Shown here: positions 1 to 8,606 of the stretch, piece by piece
How the letters are laid out: each line of letters begins with the position of its first letter
Position numbering within the stretch: the stretch's first letter is position 1
Assembly: GCF_900142605.1 (NCBI RefSeq)
Contig: NZ_FRBL01000001.1
Coordinates: 806,001 to 870,000, forward strand
Source: Chitinophaga jiangningensis
GTDB lineage: Bacteria; Bacteroidota; Bacteroidia; Chitinophagales; Chitinophagaceae
DNA: 64,000 bases
Direction: 5' to 3'
Translations under genes and position numbers: made by a program
The notes under the pieces: generated by a model
Database searches by the model: none
What the model was told of the DNA's origin: nothing
The model's input: only the letters and a program-made list of their open reading frames with translations

Positions 1-1
1 G

Positions 2-70
2 AAAGTACTAAAGGATAATAATTTCTTTGTAACCGGTTCGGGGAGAGATAAAAATCAGGCGATGAAATAG
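2..70 (+). CDS. Possible 3' end of a truncated upstream gene
   Basis: A reading frame open from the window edge runs 22 codons to a TAG stop at 68-70 and ends with residues GSGRDKNQAMK. Its composition looks protein-like, and it would converge on the NmrA-like gene with a 16-bp overlap. The piece is too short to identify, and it could be a chance open frame. Confidence 0.3.
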   Translation, partial: KVLKDNNFFVTGSGRDKNQAMK

Positions 71-939
71 CCAGCGTTATCCGAAATAAATTCCGCAAAA
101 CTTCGTGCAGGCCTGCCTGTTACTTGCTGAACGGCATTGCTTACGGCAGCGGCCTCACCACGGGCATAATGTGCGTAATCCTCTATCAGCCCTTCCGCCT
201 GCCACTGCGGGAAGCCCAGGGATAATACCGCTTGTAGCATGTCTGCCGGGGGCACATCTATATAACGTATGCTCTTTCCAGTTACTACTGATAACATCTC
301 CGCCAATTCATAATGGGAGAGTGATTCAGGGCCGGTAATATCCAGTACCTGATTATGCCAGTGGGTGGTGGTGAGCACCCAGGCAGCCACTGCAGCGATA
401 TCCTGTACATCCACCAGACTTACTTTCGCATTCCCGGCCGGTGCAAAAAACTGGCCTTTGTGGATAATACTATCTCTGAACAACAAAAACCCCTGCATAA
501 ATAAATTGGGCCGGAGGAAGGTATACGTCATGCCGCTGGCAGCGATATGCGCTTCCACCGCGGCATGATACCGGAGGAAACGGACAGGTGAGGCCGCATC
601 CGCTTTATACTGCGACAATTTCACCAGATGCTTTACCCCTGCTTCAGCAGCGATATTGGCGAAGGTAATCTGCTGTTGCTCTGCACTGGCCGTTGAGTTA
701 GTTAGTAAAAAAGCGCTGTGCATGCCGGCCACTGCCTGTCGCAATGAATCCGGGTTATCAAAATCTCCTACTACTACTTCCACACCATTAAGGGAAGAAA
801 ATTTTGCAGTATCCTGCGCATTGCGCACCATGGCGCGAAAGGGTATACCTTGTTCCGACAGCAGCTTAGCGAGTTGGGTTCCGATTTTTCCGGTGGCACC
901 TGTCAGCAGGATGGTGGCTTGTGTTTTTACTGTGTTCAT
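55..939 (-). CDS. NmrA-like NAD(P)-binding oxidoreductase (atypical SDR)
   Basis: A 294-aa cytosolic Rossmann-fold protein of the NmrA/HSCARG group of atypical short-chain dehydrogenases. These bind NAD(P)H and act as quinone or azo reductases or as redox-sensing regulators. The N-terminal glycine-rich loop TGATGKIG (about residues 13-20) binds the dinucleotide. The DFDNPDSL stretch near residue 60, the LVKLSQ strand and the YTFLRPNLFMQ motif are typical of the family. No Tyr-x3-Lys catalytic pair in classical SDR spacing is evident, as expected for NmrA-like members. The gene stands alone: it converges on a possible upstream fragment and lies head-to-tail after the SusC operon terminator. 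Family assignment is firm; the substrate is unknown. Confidence 0.85.
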   Translation of the reverse strand: MNTVKTQATILLTGATGKIGTQLAKLLSEQGIPFRAMVRNAQDTAKFSSLNGVEVVVGDFDNPDSLRQAVAGMHSAFLLTNSTASAEQQQITFANIAAEAGVKHLVKLSQYKADAASPVRFLRYHAAVEAHIAASGMTYTFLRPNLFMQGFLLFRDSIIHKGQFFAPAGNAKVSLVDVQDIAAVAAWVLTTTHWHNQVLDITGPESLSHYELAEMLSVVTGKSIRYIDVPPADMLQAVLSLGFPQWQAEGLIEDYAHYARGEAAAVSNAVQQVTGRPARSFAEFISDNAGYFIA

Positions 940-1035
940 AGCTTTATGATTTATGATTTATGACACAAAACTCCGGGAATGGTGGCGGGTAAAATTGTAA
1001 GAAAACGAAATTGGGGTTCACCGTAAGGCATACAA

Positions 1036-1066
1036 ATGAAAAAGGGAAGCCTCCCGGCTCCCCTTT
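1036..1066 (-). terminator. Rho-independent terminator of the SusCD/FecR operon
   Basis: The stem arms are 1041-1051 and 1056-1066 (11 bp, one G-U on the minus-strand transcript) with loop TCCC. On the minus strand the stem is followed by five T residues. It lies 38 bp past the SusD stop and would end the fecR-susC-susD transcript. Confidence 0.7.
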
Positions 1067-1103
1067 CTACTTCTCAATAGTTGGCATTTGTTAAGACATA
1101 TCA

Positions 1104-2501
1104 TTAATGGCTGTTCTGCACCAGGCGGCCTTCTCCGTAGGCGATAGACGTTTGGGAGAATGGGAAGATCCACAGGTGAGAATCAGGCGTAATCGTATAG
1201 GTAGCACCGTTTTCTGTTTTGGTAATAGGCGCTCTGTAAACCGGATCATTGTTGAAGCGGCGGTTGTCAAGGTAGTTATTACCATATCCACGGTATTCAT
1301 TCCGGGATTCTTTCCGAATCAATGCGATGGCCTCTGCTTCGGTGGCCGCAGTCAGGTCTTTATAGAAAGAGGCGATAATACGTTTACGACGCACCGTGTT
1401 CAGCTTTTCCATTGCTTCTGCATATTTGCCGCTTCTGGCCAGGCATTCTGCTTTAGCATAATAGATCTCCGGTGTACGGATACCACCACTATTCACATCA
1501 TCCATGCGGCGCTGTGTAAATACACGCATGTTAGAAAGTGTTCTGCCTACGAAATTGATTTTAAACCTTGCATCGCCCGGCTCATAGGTAGCACTGTCAG
1601 TTGGCAGTAACAGTGAAGCATAGAAGCCCTGGTTTTTAACGATGGTGCCACCGTAATTGAAATAATAGTTTTCCGGATTATTGAACTCGTATTTAGTGAG
1701 ACCAATGGAAGGGGAGGTACCATCAGCCACCGTTTTATTATCGGTATAATACTTCACATAATCGAATAGCTGGCTGTTCATTTCCAGAGCTTTATCCGCC
1801 ATCTCTTCCGCTTCCTTATACTTCTGCTGGAACATGTAAATTTTTGTCAGCAATGCGTATGCCGTTCCTTTACCGGCCATCATTGGATTGGCTCCCATGT
1901 TCGGCAATGCAGGCAGTGATTCGTTCAGATCTTTCAACATGAAATCGTATACCTGCTGTACGGTAGATTGCGTCAACGTCTGCTCCATTTCCTCCGCTAC
2001 ATTGATGATTACACCAGGATCTGTAGCGGCAGTTTTTGCATCATAGGTTTTTGCATAGGTATTGATCAGGTAAAAGTAGCTGATAGCACGTGCCACTCTG
2101 GCCTGGGCAATCAGGGTAGCCTTTTCTGCATCTGTACCGGTAGTAGCACCAGGAACATTATTGATGACTACATTGGAAATAAAAATATTTTTATAGGCAG
2201 ATGAATAGCCTGCGTCCGTCTGTATAAACTGCGTTCTGTCAATGCTTTCCTGCCAGTTATAATTGACGGTACCCAGGTTGACTGCCGTTTGAGATGTAGG
2301 CAGCAACCGCCAGTCATTCACCAGCCCTGCATGCACCGAGTAGTCGATAACGTGAGCGTCACCGCTTTCAATCAGCCCCCTGTAATCGAGTAATGTCTGC
2401 GGAATTTTATCACCTCTCGGAACAATCTCCAGGTATTTATTACAACTGGAAGCTCCTATCAACACGGCACCGCAAAATATAGTAGTTATTAATTTTCTCA
2501 T
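1104..2501 (-). CDS. RagB/SusD-family nutrient uptake lipoprotein
   Basis: A 465-aa outer-membrane surface lipoprotein, the lid partner of the adjacent SusC porin. A type II signal peptide ends in the lipobox IGASSC (Cys20), followed by NKYLEIVPRGDK, the usual start of SusD proteins. The interior carries TPR-like helices (ARAISYFYLINTYAKTY; KGTAYALLTKIYMFQQKYKEAEEMADKAL). The C-terminus has the SusD-typical RRKRII...EAIALIRKESRNEYRGYG stretch, where the family recognises its ligand scaffold. It starts 6 bp after the SusC stop, so it is co-transcribed and probably translationally coupled. At 465 aa it is somewhat shorter than many SusDs. No glycoside hydrolase accompanies the pair, so the ligand cannot be inferred. 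Confidence 0.93.
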   Translation of the reverse strand: MRKLITTIFCGAVLIGASSCNKYLEIVPRGDKIPQTLLDYRGLIESGDAHVIDYSVHAGLVNDWRLLPTSQTAVNLGTVNYNWQESIDRTQFIQTDAGYSSAYKNIFISNVVINNVPGATTGTDAEKATLIAQARVARAISYFYLINTYAKTYDAKTAATDPGVIINVAEEMEQTLTQSTVQQVYDFMLKDLNESLPALPNMGANPMMAGKGTAYALLTKIYMFQQKYKEAEEMADKALEMNSQLFDYVKYYTDNKTVADGTSPSIGLTKYEFNNPENYYFNYGGTIVKNQGFYASLLLPTDSATYEPGDARFKINFVGRTLSNMRVFTQRRMDDVNSGGIRTPEIYYAKAECLARSGKYAEAMEKLNTVRRKRIIASFYKDLTAATEAEAIALIRKESRNEYRGYGNNYLDNRRFNNDPVYRAPITKTENGATYTITPDSHLWIFPFSQTSIAYGEGRLVQNSH

Positions 2502-2506
2502 CTGTA

Positions 2507-5500
2507 CTAAATTGAAAGGTTGATACCAAAGTTATAAGTAGGCATGATCGGTAATCCTCTGGAAATAGTGGTATTGCTAATAGTGGCAGCCTCCGGATCT
2601 ATTCCCTGACCATTGAATCCGATATAAAACAGGTTATCTGCCTGGAACCGTATGCGGGCATTAGCCACCTTCAGGCGCTTCAGCCAATCTTGCGGCAGGT
2701 TATAACTCAGCGAGAGATTTCTTGCCTTGATAAAGCTGGCGTTAGCAATAGACTTATCAGAATAAATGTAGTACTGTCTGCTCTGCGTCAACACGGTTTT
2801 ATCGTAGTCGAACGGCAGTTTAGGAATATCCGTTGTCAGTTCGTCACCTGGTTTTTTCCAGGCGTTCATAATACCTTCCATAGCCACATAACTCGGGTAG
2901 CCTCCATTCAAGGTTGGCAATTCATAACGCATAATGTGACCTGCATTAAACACCACCATAAACGAGAACTGGAATTGTTTATAACTCAGGTTATTAATTA
3001 CCGCACCCGTATAACGTGGCAGGTAAGTTCCACTATATTGCAATACTGCCGGATTTGTTACCAGGGCATCTGTTGGCTTACCGTCTACCCCGTAAATCAT
3101 TCCATTTCCTTTTTCATTTACACCGGCATACCGGTAGCTGTAAAAACTATAATATGGATCACCCTGCAGATAGTAATTACCTCCGTTGGGTACCAGTTCG
3201 GATACGAGCTTAGGTTGATAATCGACTTTAGTCACCTTGTTCTTATTATAGGAACCGTTCACCGTAATATCCCAGTTGAAGCTTCTGTTACGGAGTACAT
3301 TGCCTCTTAAGGAAACCTCTACACCACTGTTGCGCATACCGCCGTTATTCACTTTTGAGCTGGAAAATCCAAGTGCCGGATCCAGGGTAACATTGGCCAA
3401 CAGGTCGGTACTGTTTCTTACATAGAAATCCATGGTACCGGAAAGGCGGTTGCTTAACGTTGCAAAGTCGAAACCTACGTTGGTGGTAGCTGTTTTTTCC
3501 CAACGGAGATTAGGGTTAGGAGGAGAGCCGATGGCTCCCACCAGGTTACCCGTTTGGTTGCTGGCACTATAGTTTGCCACCATGTAAGGACTGGCTTCTT
3601 TAGAAACATTTCCGTTAATACCATAAGAGGCACGCAGTTTCAGCATATCCAGCCAGGAGATGCCAGACATAAATTCTTCCCGGGACATAATCCAGCCTGC
3701 ACCGGCAGACCATAACGGTCGGTACTGGTATTTGGGATTGGTACCAAAGAGGTTTGACAAATCCATACGTGCACTACCGGACAACATATACTTTTCATTG
3801 TAGGTATATGCCACGTTGCCGTATAAAGATACAAAGCGGTTAATCACTTCTCTAACTTTACCCAGGTCAGAAGCGCTAAGTTGTCCACGCGCACCGTTCA
3901 ATCCTAAGAAACCATTCTTAATATCGTCCACATTCACCGGCATGGATGACATGGTTTGCCAGTCATAACCGAATAATGCAAAGTAATCCCTGTTAATTTT
4001 TGATTCACGTACTTCCGATCCCAACAATCCAACGAGTTCATGTTTGCGGTTGAATGTATGATTGAAATTCAGTTGCTGGCGAAATGTATAAGCACGAGTA
4101 GTGGCCAGGGTATTACGCAAGCTGTTTCCTACCGGCAATTTAAACTTCAGGTTACCACCAGCATCTTTATAAGAAAAAGAATTCAGGAAACCGCGCATGT
4201 AACGTGAGTTCTGATCCATTAACTGTTCTATTCTATCCGTGTTACGTTCGTACTGGAACATCACATCGTAATTTAGCCATTTGGTAATTTTTGCGTTCAG
4301 GCGGAGATTTGTTCTCATATCCCATCCTTTACTTTTTACCAGGTTGTAGTTCATCTCATCTGCCGGGTTTATCCCCAGGCTAAATAATCCGTTGTTTTTA
4401 ATGATATCCTGTGTTGCCTTTGATTCTTTCAGGCGAACGGTTGTTATATTACCATTAGCATCCAGTGCAGATTCATATGGCATCAGGTAATCAAACCAAC
4501 CGCTGCCAGTGGTGATCTGCCCGGTTGCGTTGTCGGGCGACTGACCATCCGAATAATTCATGTATACACCCACATCAGCCGTCAGCCATTTGGAAATTTG
4601 TGTGGAGTTTCTCAGGTTGACACCGAGAAACTTGTTGTTATCATTAATACTGTAAGCCTGATCATTTCTAAATGTAGCAGACAGATTAAATACATTGGAT
4701 TCGCTTGCTTTTCCAATAGAAAGATTATACTGTTGGTTTTGCTTTGGCCGAATCAGCCTGTCCATAATCTGTTGGTTATATTGGTTAGTACCTTTTAGTA
4801 CCTCCAGTTGTGCATCCGCTTCCGCTCTGGTAATTTTTCCTTCAGCCACCTGCAGCAACAGTTCCATCGCCGGGTTATTATAACCGTTCGCCTCTCTGAT
4901 GCTGGCAGCAGTACCCGTAGGGTTAGTAACAAAAAGCGGATTGTTATCAAAATAATACGTAGTCAGGTCAATCAATTCTGCTGAACTGGCTTTCTTACGA
5001 TAACTCAGGTCCCATTTTGGTGTTACGGCATAATCAGCACTGAAATTAATACTGGTTTTGCCCTTTTTTGCTTTTTTGGTGGTGATAACAATCACACCGT
5101 TAGCTGCGCGTGCGCCATAGATAGAGGCAGCGGCAGCGTCCTTTAAAACAGTGATATTCTCAATATCCTCCGGGTTAATATTTGGCACCTGATCTACCAC
5201 CCAGCCGTTTGCATCGATGGTGCTGTTTTCCACAGGGAAACCATCAATTACATATAGAGGATTGGCTCCTCTGGTATCAAAGGTGGACTGGCCACGTACT
5301 TGTATTTTGTCCTTATACACCATTACACCCGGCAGGTTACCTTCCAGTACCTGGTTCAGGGAAGAGATACGGCGTTTATCCAGGTCAGCGGCTTTTACGG
5401 TAGCAAATGAACCGGTAGCACGTTCACGGCTGATAGTTTGGTAACCGGTAACCACCACTTCATTCAGGACTTTGGTTTTAAGGGTAACTTTCATCGGTTG

Positions 5501-6079
5501 GCCTGCAACGATCGGTTCCGTTACTTTATCCATACCCGGGAAGGTAATAGTAACCACTTTAACGGTGTCCGGTAGGGTCATACTAAAATGACCGATTGCA
5601 TCAGTACCTGTATAAAATTTACTGCCTGCAGCAAGTACTATCGCACCTGGAATAGGATTATTAGCATCATCATATACGTAGCCATAAATCTTATTGGTAG
5701 GCACGTTCTGTAAATCCTTTCCCGGATCCACGAGGCGCCTTTCAGTCCCCTGCCGTGCCTGTGTTTTCTGCTTTGCTACTATCGTATAGTGATTCTTGTC
5801 GACATACAGAAACAACAGGTCATTAGGATACAGAATGCCTTTGAGCACTTCTTCCACTGGCCTGTTGCGCTGCGCCTTAACATCTACCGTAGTAGTTTTA
5901 CCATTTACGAGTGCCCCTTCATACATAAAGGTGGTGCCGTAAATTTTTGTGACCTGTGCTAATGCCTCTTTAACAGAAACTCTGCCTGCCTTACTTTGAG
6001 CGCCGGCATAGTTAAAAGTGAGCAAAAGTACGCATAGGTACAGGAAGCCCCGTAGGCTTTGTCTGGTACAAATCCCCAT
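2507..6079 (-). CDS. SusC/RagA TonB-linked outer-membrane protein with STN signalling domain
   Basis: A 1190-aa TonB-dependent transporter. The order is signal peptide (residues 1-27, ending NYAGAQ), an STN/secretin-N domain (about 34-100), a carboxypeptidase-regulatory-like domain (about 128-205), a TonB-box-like LNEVVVTGYQ stretch, a plug domain with the DAAAASIYGARAANGVIVITTK motif, and a long 22-strand-type beta barrel ending in NFGINLSI. The STN domain is what transducer receptors use to contact a FecR anti-sigma factor, and fecR lies 28 bp upstream. The protein therefore probably both imports a ligand with the downstream SusD and reports its arrival to the ECF sigma factor at 7391-8011. 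Substrate unknown. Confidence 0.94.
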   Translation of the reverse strand: MGICTRQSLRGFLYLCVLLLTFNYAGAQSKAGRVSVKEALAQVTKIYGTTFMYEGALVNGKTTTVDVKAQRNRPVEEVLKGILYPNDLLFLYVDKNHYTIVAKQKTQARQGTERRLVDPGKDLQNVPTNKIYGYVYDDANNPIPGAIVLAAGSKFYTGTDAIGHFSMTLPDTVKVVTITFPGMDKVTEPIVAGQPMKVTLKTKVLNEVVVTGYQTISRERATGSFATVKAADLDKRRISSLNQVLEGNLPGVMVYKDKIQVRGQSTFDTRGANPLYVIDGFPVENSTIDANGWVVDQVPNINPEDIENITVLKDAAAASIYGARAANGVIVITTKKAKKGKTSINFSADYAVTPKWDLSYRKKASSAELIDLTTYYFDNNPLFVTNPTGTAASIREANGYNNPAMELLLQVAEGKITRAEADAQLEVLKGTNQYNQQIMDRLIRPKQNQQYNLSIGKASESNVFNLSATFRNDQAYSINDNNKFLGVNLRNSTQISKWLTADVGVYMNYSDGQSPDNATGQITTGSGWFDYLMPYESALDANGNITTVRLKESKATQDIIKNNGLFSLGINPADEMNYNLVKSKGWDMRTNLRLNAKITKWLNYDVMFQYERNTDRIEQLMDQNSRYMRGFLNSFSYKDAGGNLKFKLPVGNSLRNTLATTRAYTFRQQLNFNHTFNRKHELVGLLGSEVRESKINRDYFALFGYDWQTMSSMPVNVDDIKNGFLGLNGARGQLSASDLGKVREVINRFVSLYGNVAYTYNEKYMLSGSARMDLSNLFGTNPKYQYRPLWSAGAGWIMSREEFMSGISWLDMLKLRASYGINGNVSKEASPYMVANYSASNQTGNLVGAIGSPPNPNLRWEKTATTNVGFDFATLSNRLSGTMDFYVRNSTDLLANVTLDPALGFSSSKVNNGGMRNSGVEVSLRGNVLRNRSFNWDITVNGSYNKNKVTKVDYQPKLVSELVPNGGNYYLQGDPYYSFYSYRYAGVNEKGNGMIYGVDGKPTDALVTNPAVLQYSGTYLPRYTGAVINNLSYKQFQFSFMVVFNAGHIMRYELPTLNGGYPSYVAMEGIMNAWKKPGDELTTDIPKLPFDYDKTVLTQSRQYYIYSDKSIANASFIKARNLSLSYNLPQDWLKRLKVANARIRFQADNLFYIGFNGQGIDPEAATISNTTISRGLPIMPTYNFGINLSI

Positions 6080-6107
6080 TGATCTTGGTTTTTAGAAAAT
6101 AGTAAGT

Positions 6108-7127
6108 TTAATAGCCCCGCGGACCGTTGTTCTTAAACGTCAGCGTATCGTTATGCTTCTCGATGGTAACGTTCAGGATGTTCGACAGCTCGAACAGTAC
6201 ACTGTTGATGTTTTGTAACCTTAAAGTTCCTTCGATAGGTGTGTTGGCAATGGATGAGTCCTGCAGTACGATGGTATAGCCATATTGATCCTGCAATGTC
6301 TCTATGATATCTTTAACAGAAGTGTTGGTAAGCTCCATTTTATACTCCCGCCAGGCCATTGGCTTTGTATTACCGGCGGAGGAGGTCACTACCTGTAGTG
6401 TATCTGACGAATAGTTGGCTTTTTGGTCAGGCATCAACACTACACTGTTGTGTTTTTGTAGCCCGGTAACTCTTACTTTACCGCTTTGCAGAAATATTTC
6501 TGCTTTGTTTCTTCTGTTCTTTATATTAAATACTGTCCCTAATACATCTACATCTACCTCCCCGGCATGAACGGTAAACGGCGCCGCGAGTGTTTTAACG
6601 GAAGGTTTCACTTCAAAAACCGCTTCCCCGCTAAGCCAAACCTCCCTTTTTTCCTGACTCCACCTGCGATAGGTGATCGTCGTATTTGCATTCATCGTAA
6701 CGGTCGAAGAATCCGGCAAAGTTACCACTAAATGTTCTCCGTTCCCGGTTGAATATCGCTTCTCCCGGTTACTAAACAAATAATATCCTCCAAAAATGGC
6801 CACTGGTAAGATCACAGCTGCTGCTGCATACCAGAACCGCCGATAAAGAGGAGTGCTAACGGAATCCGGCTGCTTCTCCATTCCCGCCTGAATACCTGCC
6901 CATACTGCTGCCTTTGCAGCCGCCGGCGACTTTATTCTCTCCAAACTAAAAATACCCTCCAGTACAGTCCTGGCCTCCCGCATCACCGCTGCATTTGCAT
7001 GCCCTTCCGCCTCCCAGGCCTCCCAAAAAGCCGCTGCATCAGGCTGGGCACTACGTACCCACTCCGTGAAGAACGCGTCTTCCAGGAACTCTTCTTTAGT
7101 GTATGACTGATAATTTTTATGTTTCAA
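6108..7127 (-). CDS. FecR-family anti-sigma factor
   Basis: A 339-aa single-pass inner-membrane regulator. The cytosolic N-terminus (1-85) would bind the ECF sigma factor. A membrane helix lies at about 88-108 (FWYAAAAVILPVAIFGGYYLF). The periplasmic FecR domain (about 115-220) has the hallmark LPDSSTVTMNANTTITY and LSGEAVFEVK stretches. The C-terminal DUF4974-type domain (about 255-330) is the part expected to contact the STN domain of the SusC encoded directly downstream. It is the first gene of the minus-strand operon and is divergent from the sigma gene across a 263-bp AT-rich spacer. The architecture is complete, with no truncation. Confidence 0.93.
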   Translation of the reverse strand: MKHKNYQSYTKEEFLEDAFFTEWVRSAQPDAAAFWEAWEAEGHANAAVMREARTVLEGIFSLERIKSPAAAKAAVWAGIQAGMEKQPDSVSTPLYRRFWYAAAAVILPVAIFGGYYLFSNREKRYSTGNGEHLVVTLPDSSTVTMNANTTITYRRWSQEKREVWLSGEAVFEVKPSVKTLAAPFTVHAGEVDVDVLGTVFNIKNRRNKAEIFLQSGKVRVTGLQKHNSVVLMPDQKANYSSDTLQVVTSSAGNTKPMAWREYKMELTNTSVKDIIETLQDQYGYTIVLQDSSIANTPIEGTLRLQNINSVLFELSNILNVTIEKHNDTLTFKNNGPRGY

Positions 7128-7390
7128 ATCCCAACAATCGTTAGTACCACAATTTCAGGTCGCATGGAGAAAGTAACCCCCTGACTTAAACAGAACACAA
7201 GGATTTTGCAAAACACCCCACTTTTTTTTAATTTTTTTAATTTTTCTTAAATGAATTTTTAAATCAATTGTTTTTATACATTTACATCCGTATTAATATT
7301 CTTATATCTAGGCAACCACGGACAGTTTACTAACAGCCTTCACCAACGGCTACACTATTTTTTTGTATTTTTAAGGCGAGAAGTTGGGAC
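7128..7390. promoter_or_regulatory. Divergent fecR / ECF-sigma intergenic region
   Basis: This 263-bp spacer separates divergently transcribed fecR and sigma genes. It holds a strongly AT-rich core (7200-7300) with long T runs. It must contain both promoters, but no clear TAnnTTTG box stands out, which fits at least one promoter being read by the ECF sigma factor itself. Confidence 0.45.
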
Positions 7391-8011
7391 ATGGATCTTT
7401 CATCAGCATCTGATACGGCGCTCTGGGAAGCACTACAACATAACAACGAATTGGCTTTTGCAGAAATTTACGACCGGTACTTCAACCGGTTATATGAGTA
7501 TGCTATGCGCCTGCATCAGCAGGAAGAACTCGTAAAAGATACCATCCAGGAACTGTTTATTAAACTCTGGACCAACCGCCATAACCTGAGCGCAAATGTG
7601 GACCTCCGCCCTTACCTCTTCGTGGCACTGCGCAGTACACTCTACAACCGGTTACGACCAAGGCGTAATGTAACCCTCGTTTCCTTCGACAAGGAACAAC
7701 ATGATTTCCTCGCTAACTTTTCCTACGAGCAAACCTATATCAATAAAGAAAGTCAGCAACAACAACATAAACAAATCACCGAAGCACTCAACCAGCTAAA
7801 CAGCCGGCAGAAAGAAATTATTTACCTCCGATACTTTGAAGAACTGGATTATGACCAGATAGGCGCTATTATGGGCATCTCTGTAAAAGGAGCTTACAAG
7901 CTGTCGGCAAGAGCCCTGAAGAGTATGAGGGATATCATGCAGGTATCCATGCCTGGACTGATGCTGCTGCTCCAGGCCTATAAAACATCGCTGCAGCAGG
8001 CGGGCAGCTAA
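7391..8011 (+). CDS. ECF-subfamily RNA polymerase sigma-70 factor
   Basis: A 206-aa sigma factor of the Bacteroidota FecI-like type. Region 2 spans about residues 18-80 (AFAEIYDRYFNRLYEYAMRL, then KDTIQELFIKLW). Region 4 spans about 138-190, with the helix-turn-helix YDQIGAIMGISVKGAYKLSARAL. It is encoded divergently from fecR and should be held by FecR at the inner membrane until the STN-bearing SusC signals substrate binding. The stop lies next to the convergent YjbQ stop. The C-terminal about 15 residues (MPGLMLLLQAYKTSLQQ) form a short hydrophobic tail. Confidence 0.93.
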   Translation: MDLSSASDTALWEALQHNNELAFAEIYDRYFNRLYEYAMRLHQQEELVKDTIQELFIKLWTNRHNLSANVDLRPYLFVALRSTLYNRLRPRRNVTLVSFDKEQHDFLANFSYEQTYINKESQQQQHKQITEALNQLNSRQKEIIYLRYFEELDYDQIGAIMGISVKGAYKLSARALKSMRDIMQVSMPGLMLLLQAYKTSLQQAGS

Positions 8012-8012
8012 T

Positions 8013-8438
8013 CTATTCCTCTCCCCACACCGTCAGTACTAAACTCCGGGAACCGCCATCGTTTCTGTGTTCACATAAATAAATACCCTGCCAGGTGCCC
8101 AACGCCAGCCTGCCATTGTGCACCGGTATCATTACAGCAGCACCCAGCAACGAGGCTTTAATATGCGCCGGCATATCATCCGCTCCTTCGTAGTCATGTT
8201 CGTAATCCGGATCATTTTCCGGTACCGCCTTGTTGAACCACATCTCAAAATCAGTGCGTACCGTTGGGTCCGCGTTTTCATTGATAGTAAGCCCCGCGGA
8301 GGTATGTTGTATAAATACCTGCAACATACCCGTTTTAATCCGCGAAACCTGCGGAATAGCCTGTAATACCTCCCCGGTAATCAAATGAAAACCTCTGCTT
8401 CTTGGCCGCAACCTAACGCCTTGCTGGTATATCTTCAT
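8013..8438 (-). CDS. YjbQ/UPF0047-family protein
   Basis: A 141-aa protein of the YjbQ (UPF0047) family, small trimeric proteins with reported secondary thiamine-phosphate synthase activity. Conserved elements are FIQHTSAGLTINENADPTV, the EGADDMPAHIKASLLG stretch, and the C-terminal LGTWQGIYLCEHR with the family His/Cys/Asp constellation. The ATG at 8438 was chosen because a GTG-initiated extension to 8456 would run into a -7-like box at 8456-8463. It converges with the sigma gene (1 bp between stops), and its role is probably independent of it. The true physiological reaction of the family is not settled. Confidence 0.88.
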   Translation of the reverse strand: MKIYQQGVRLRPRSRGFHLITGEVLQAIPQVSRIKTGMLQVFIQHTSAGLTINENADPTVRTDFEMWFNKAVPENDPDYEHDYEGADDMPAHIKASLLGAAVMIPVHNGRLALGTWQGIYLCEHRNDGGSRSLVLTVWGEE

Positions 8439-8455
8439 ATATTTCCTGTTTGTCA

Positions 8456-8463
8456 CAAAATTA
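8456..8463 (-). promoter_or_regulatory. Putative Bacteroidota -7 box upstream of yjbQ
   Basis: The minus strand reads TAATTTTG, matching TAnnTTTG. It lies 17 bp upstream of the chosen ATG at 8438 and supports that start. No clear -33 TTG was found. Confidence 0.4.
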
Positions 8464-8606
8464 ATACATCCCTATCTTTATACTAAACGTCTGCTTTCGG
8501 ACAAATAATGTACTAAAACCGGACACTCAGGGCGCATGCAACATTTACATCTCCCTGAAAATCAATAACTCCGCTAAGCGGCATCTACTTTGATTCCTGC
8601 TCCATC

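Noticed and set aside
7200..7300. AT-rich tract with long T runs as a possible replication origin
   Set aside because: No DnaA boxes, iterons or neighbouring replication genes; the AT content fits a divergent promoter region.
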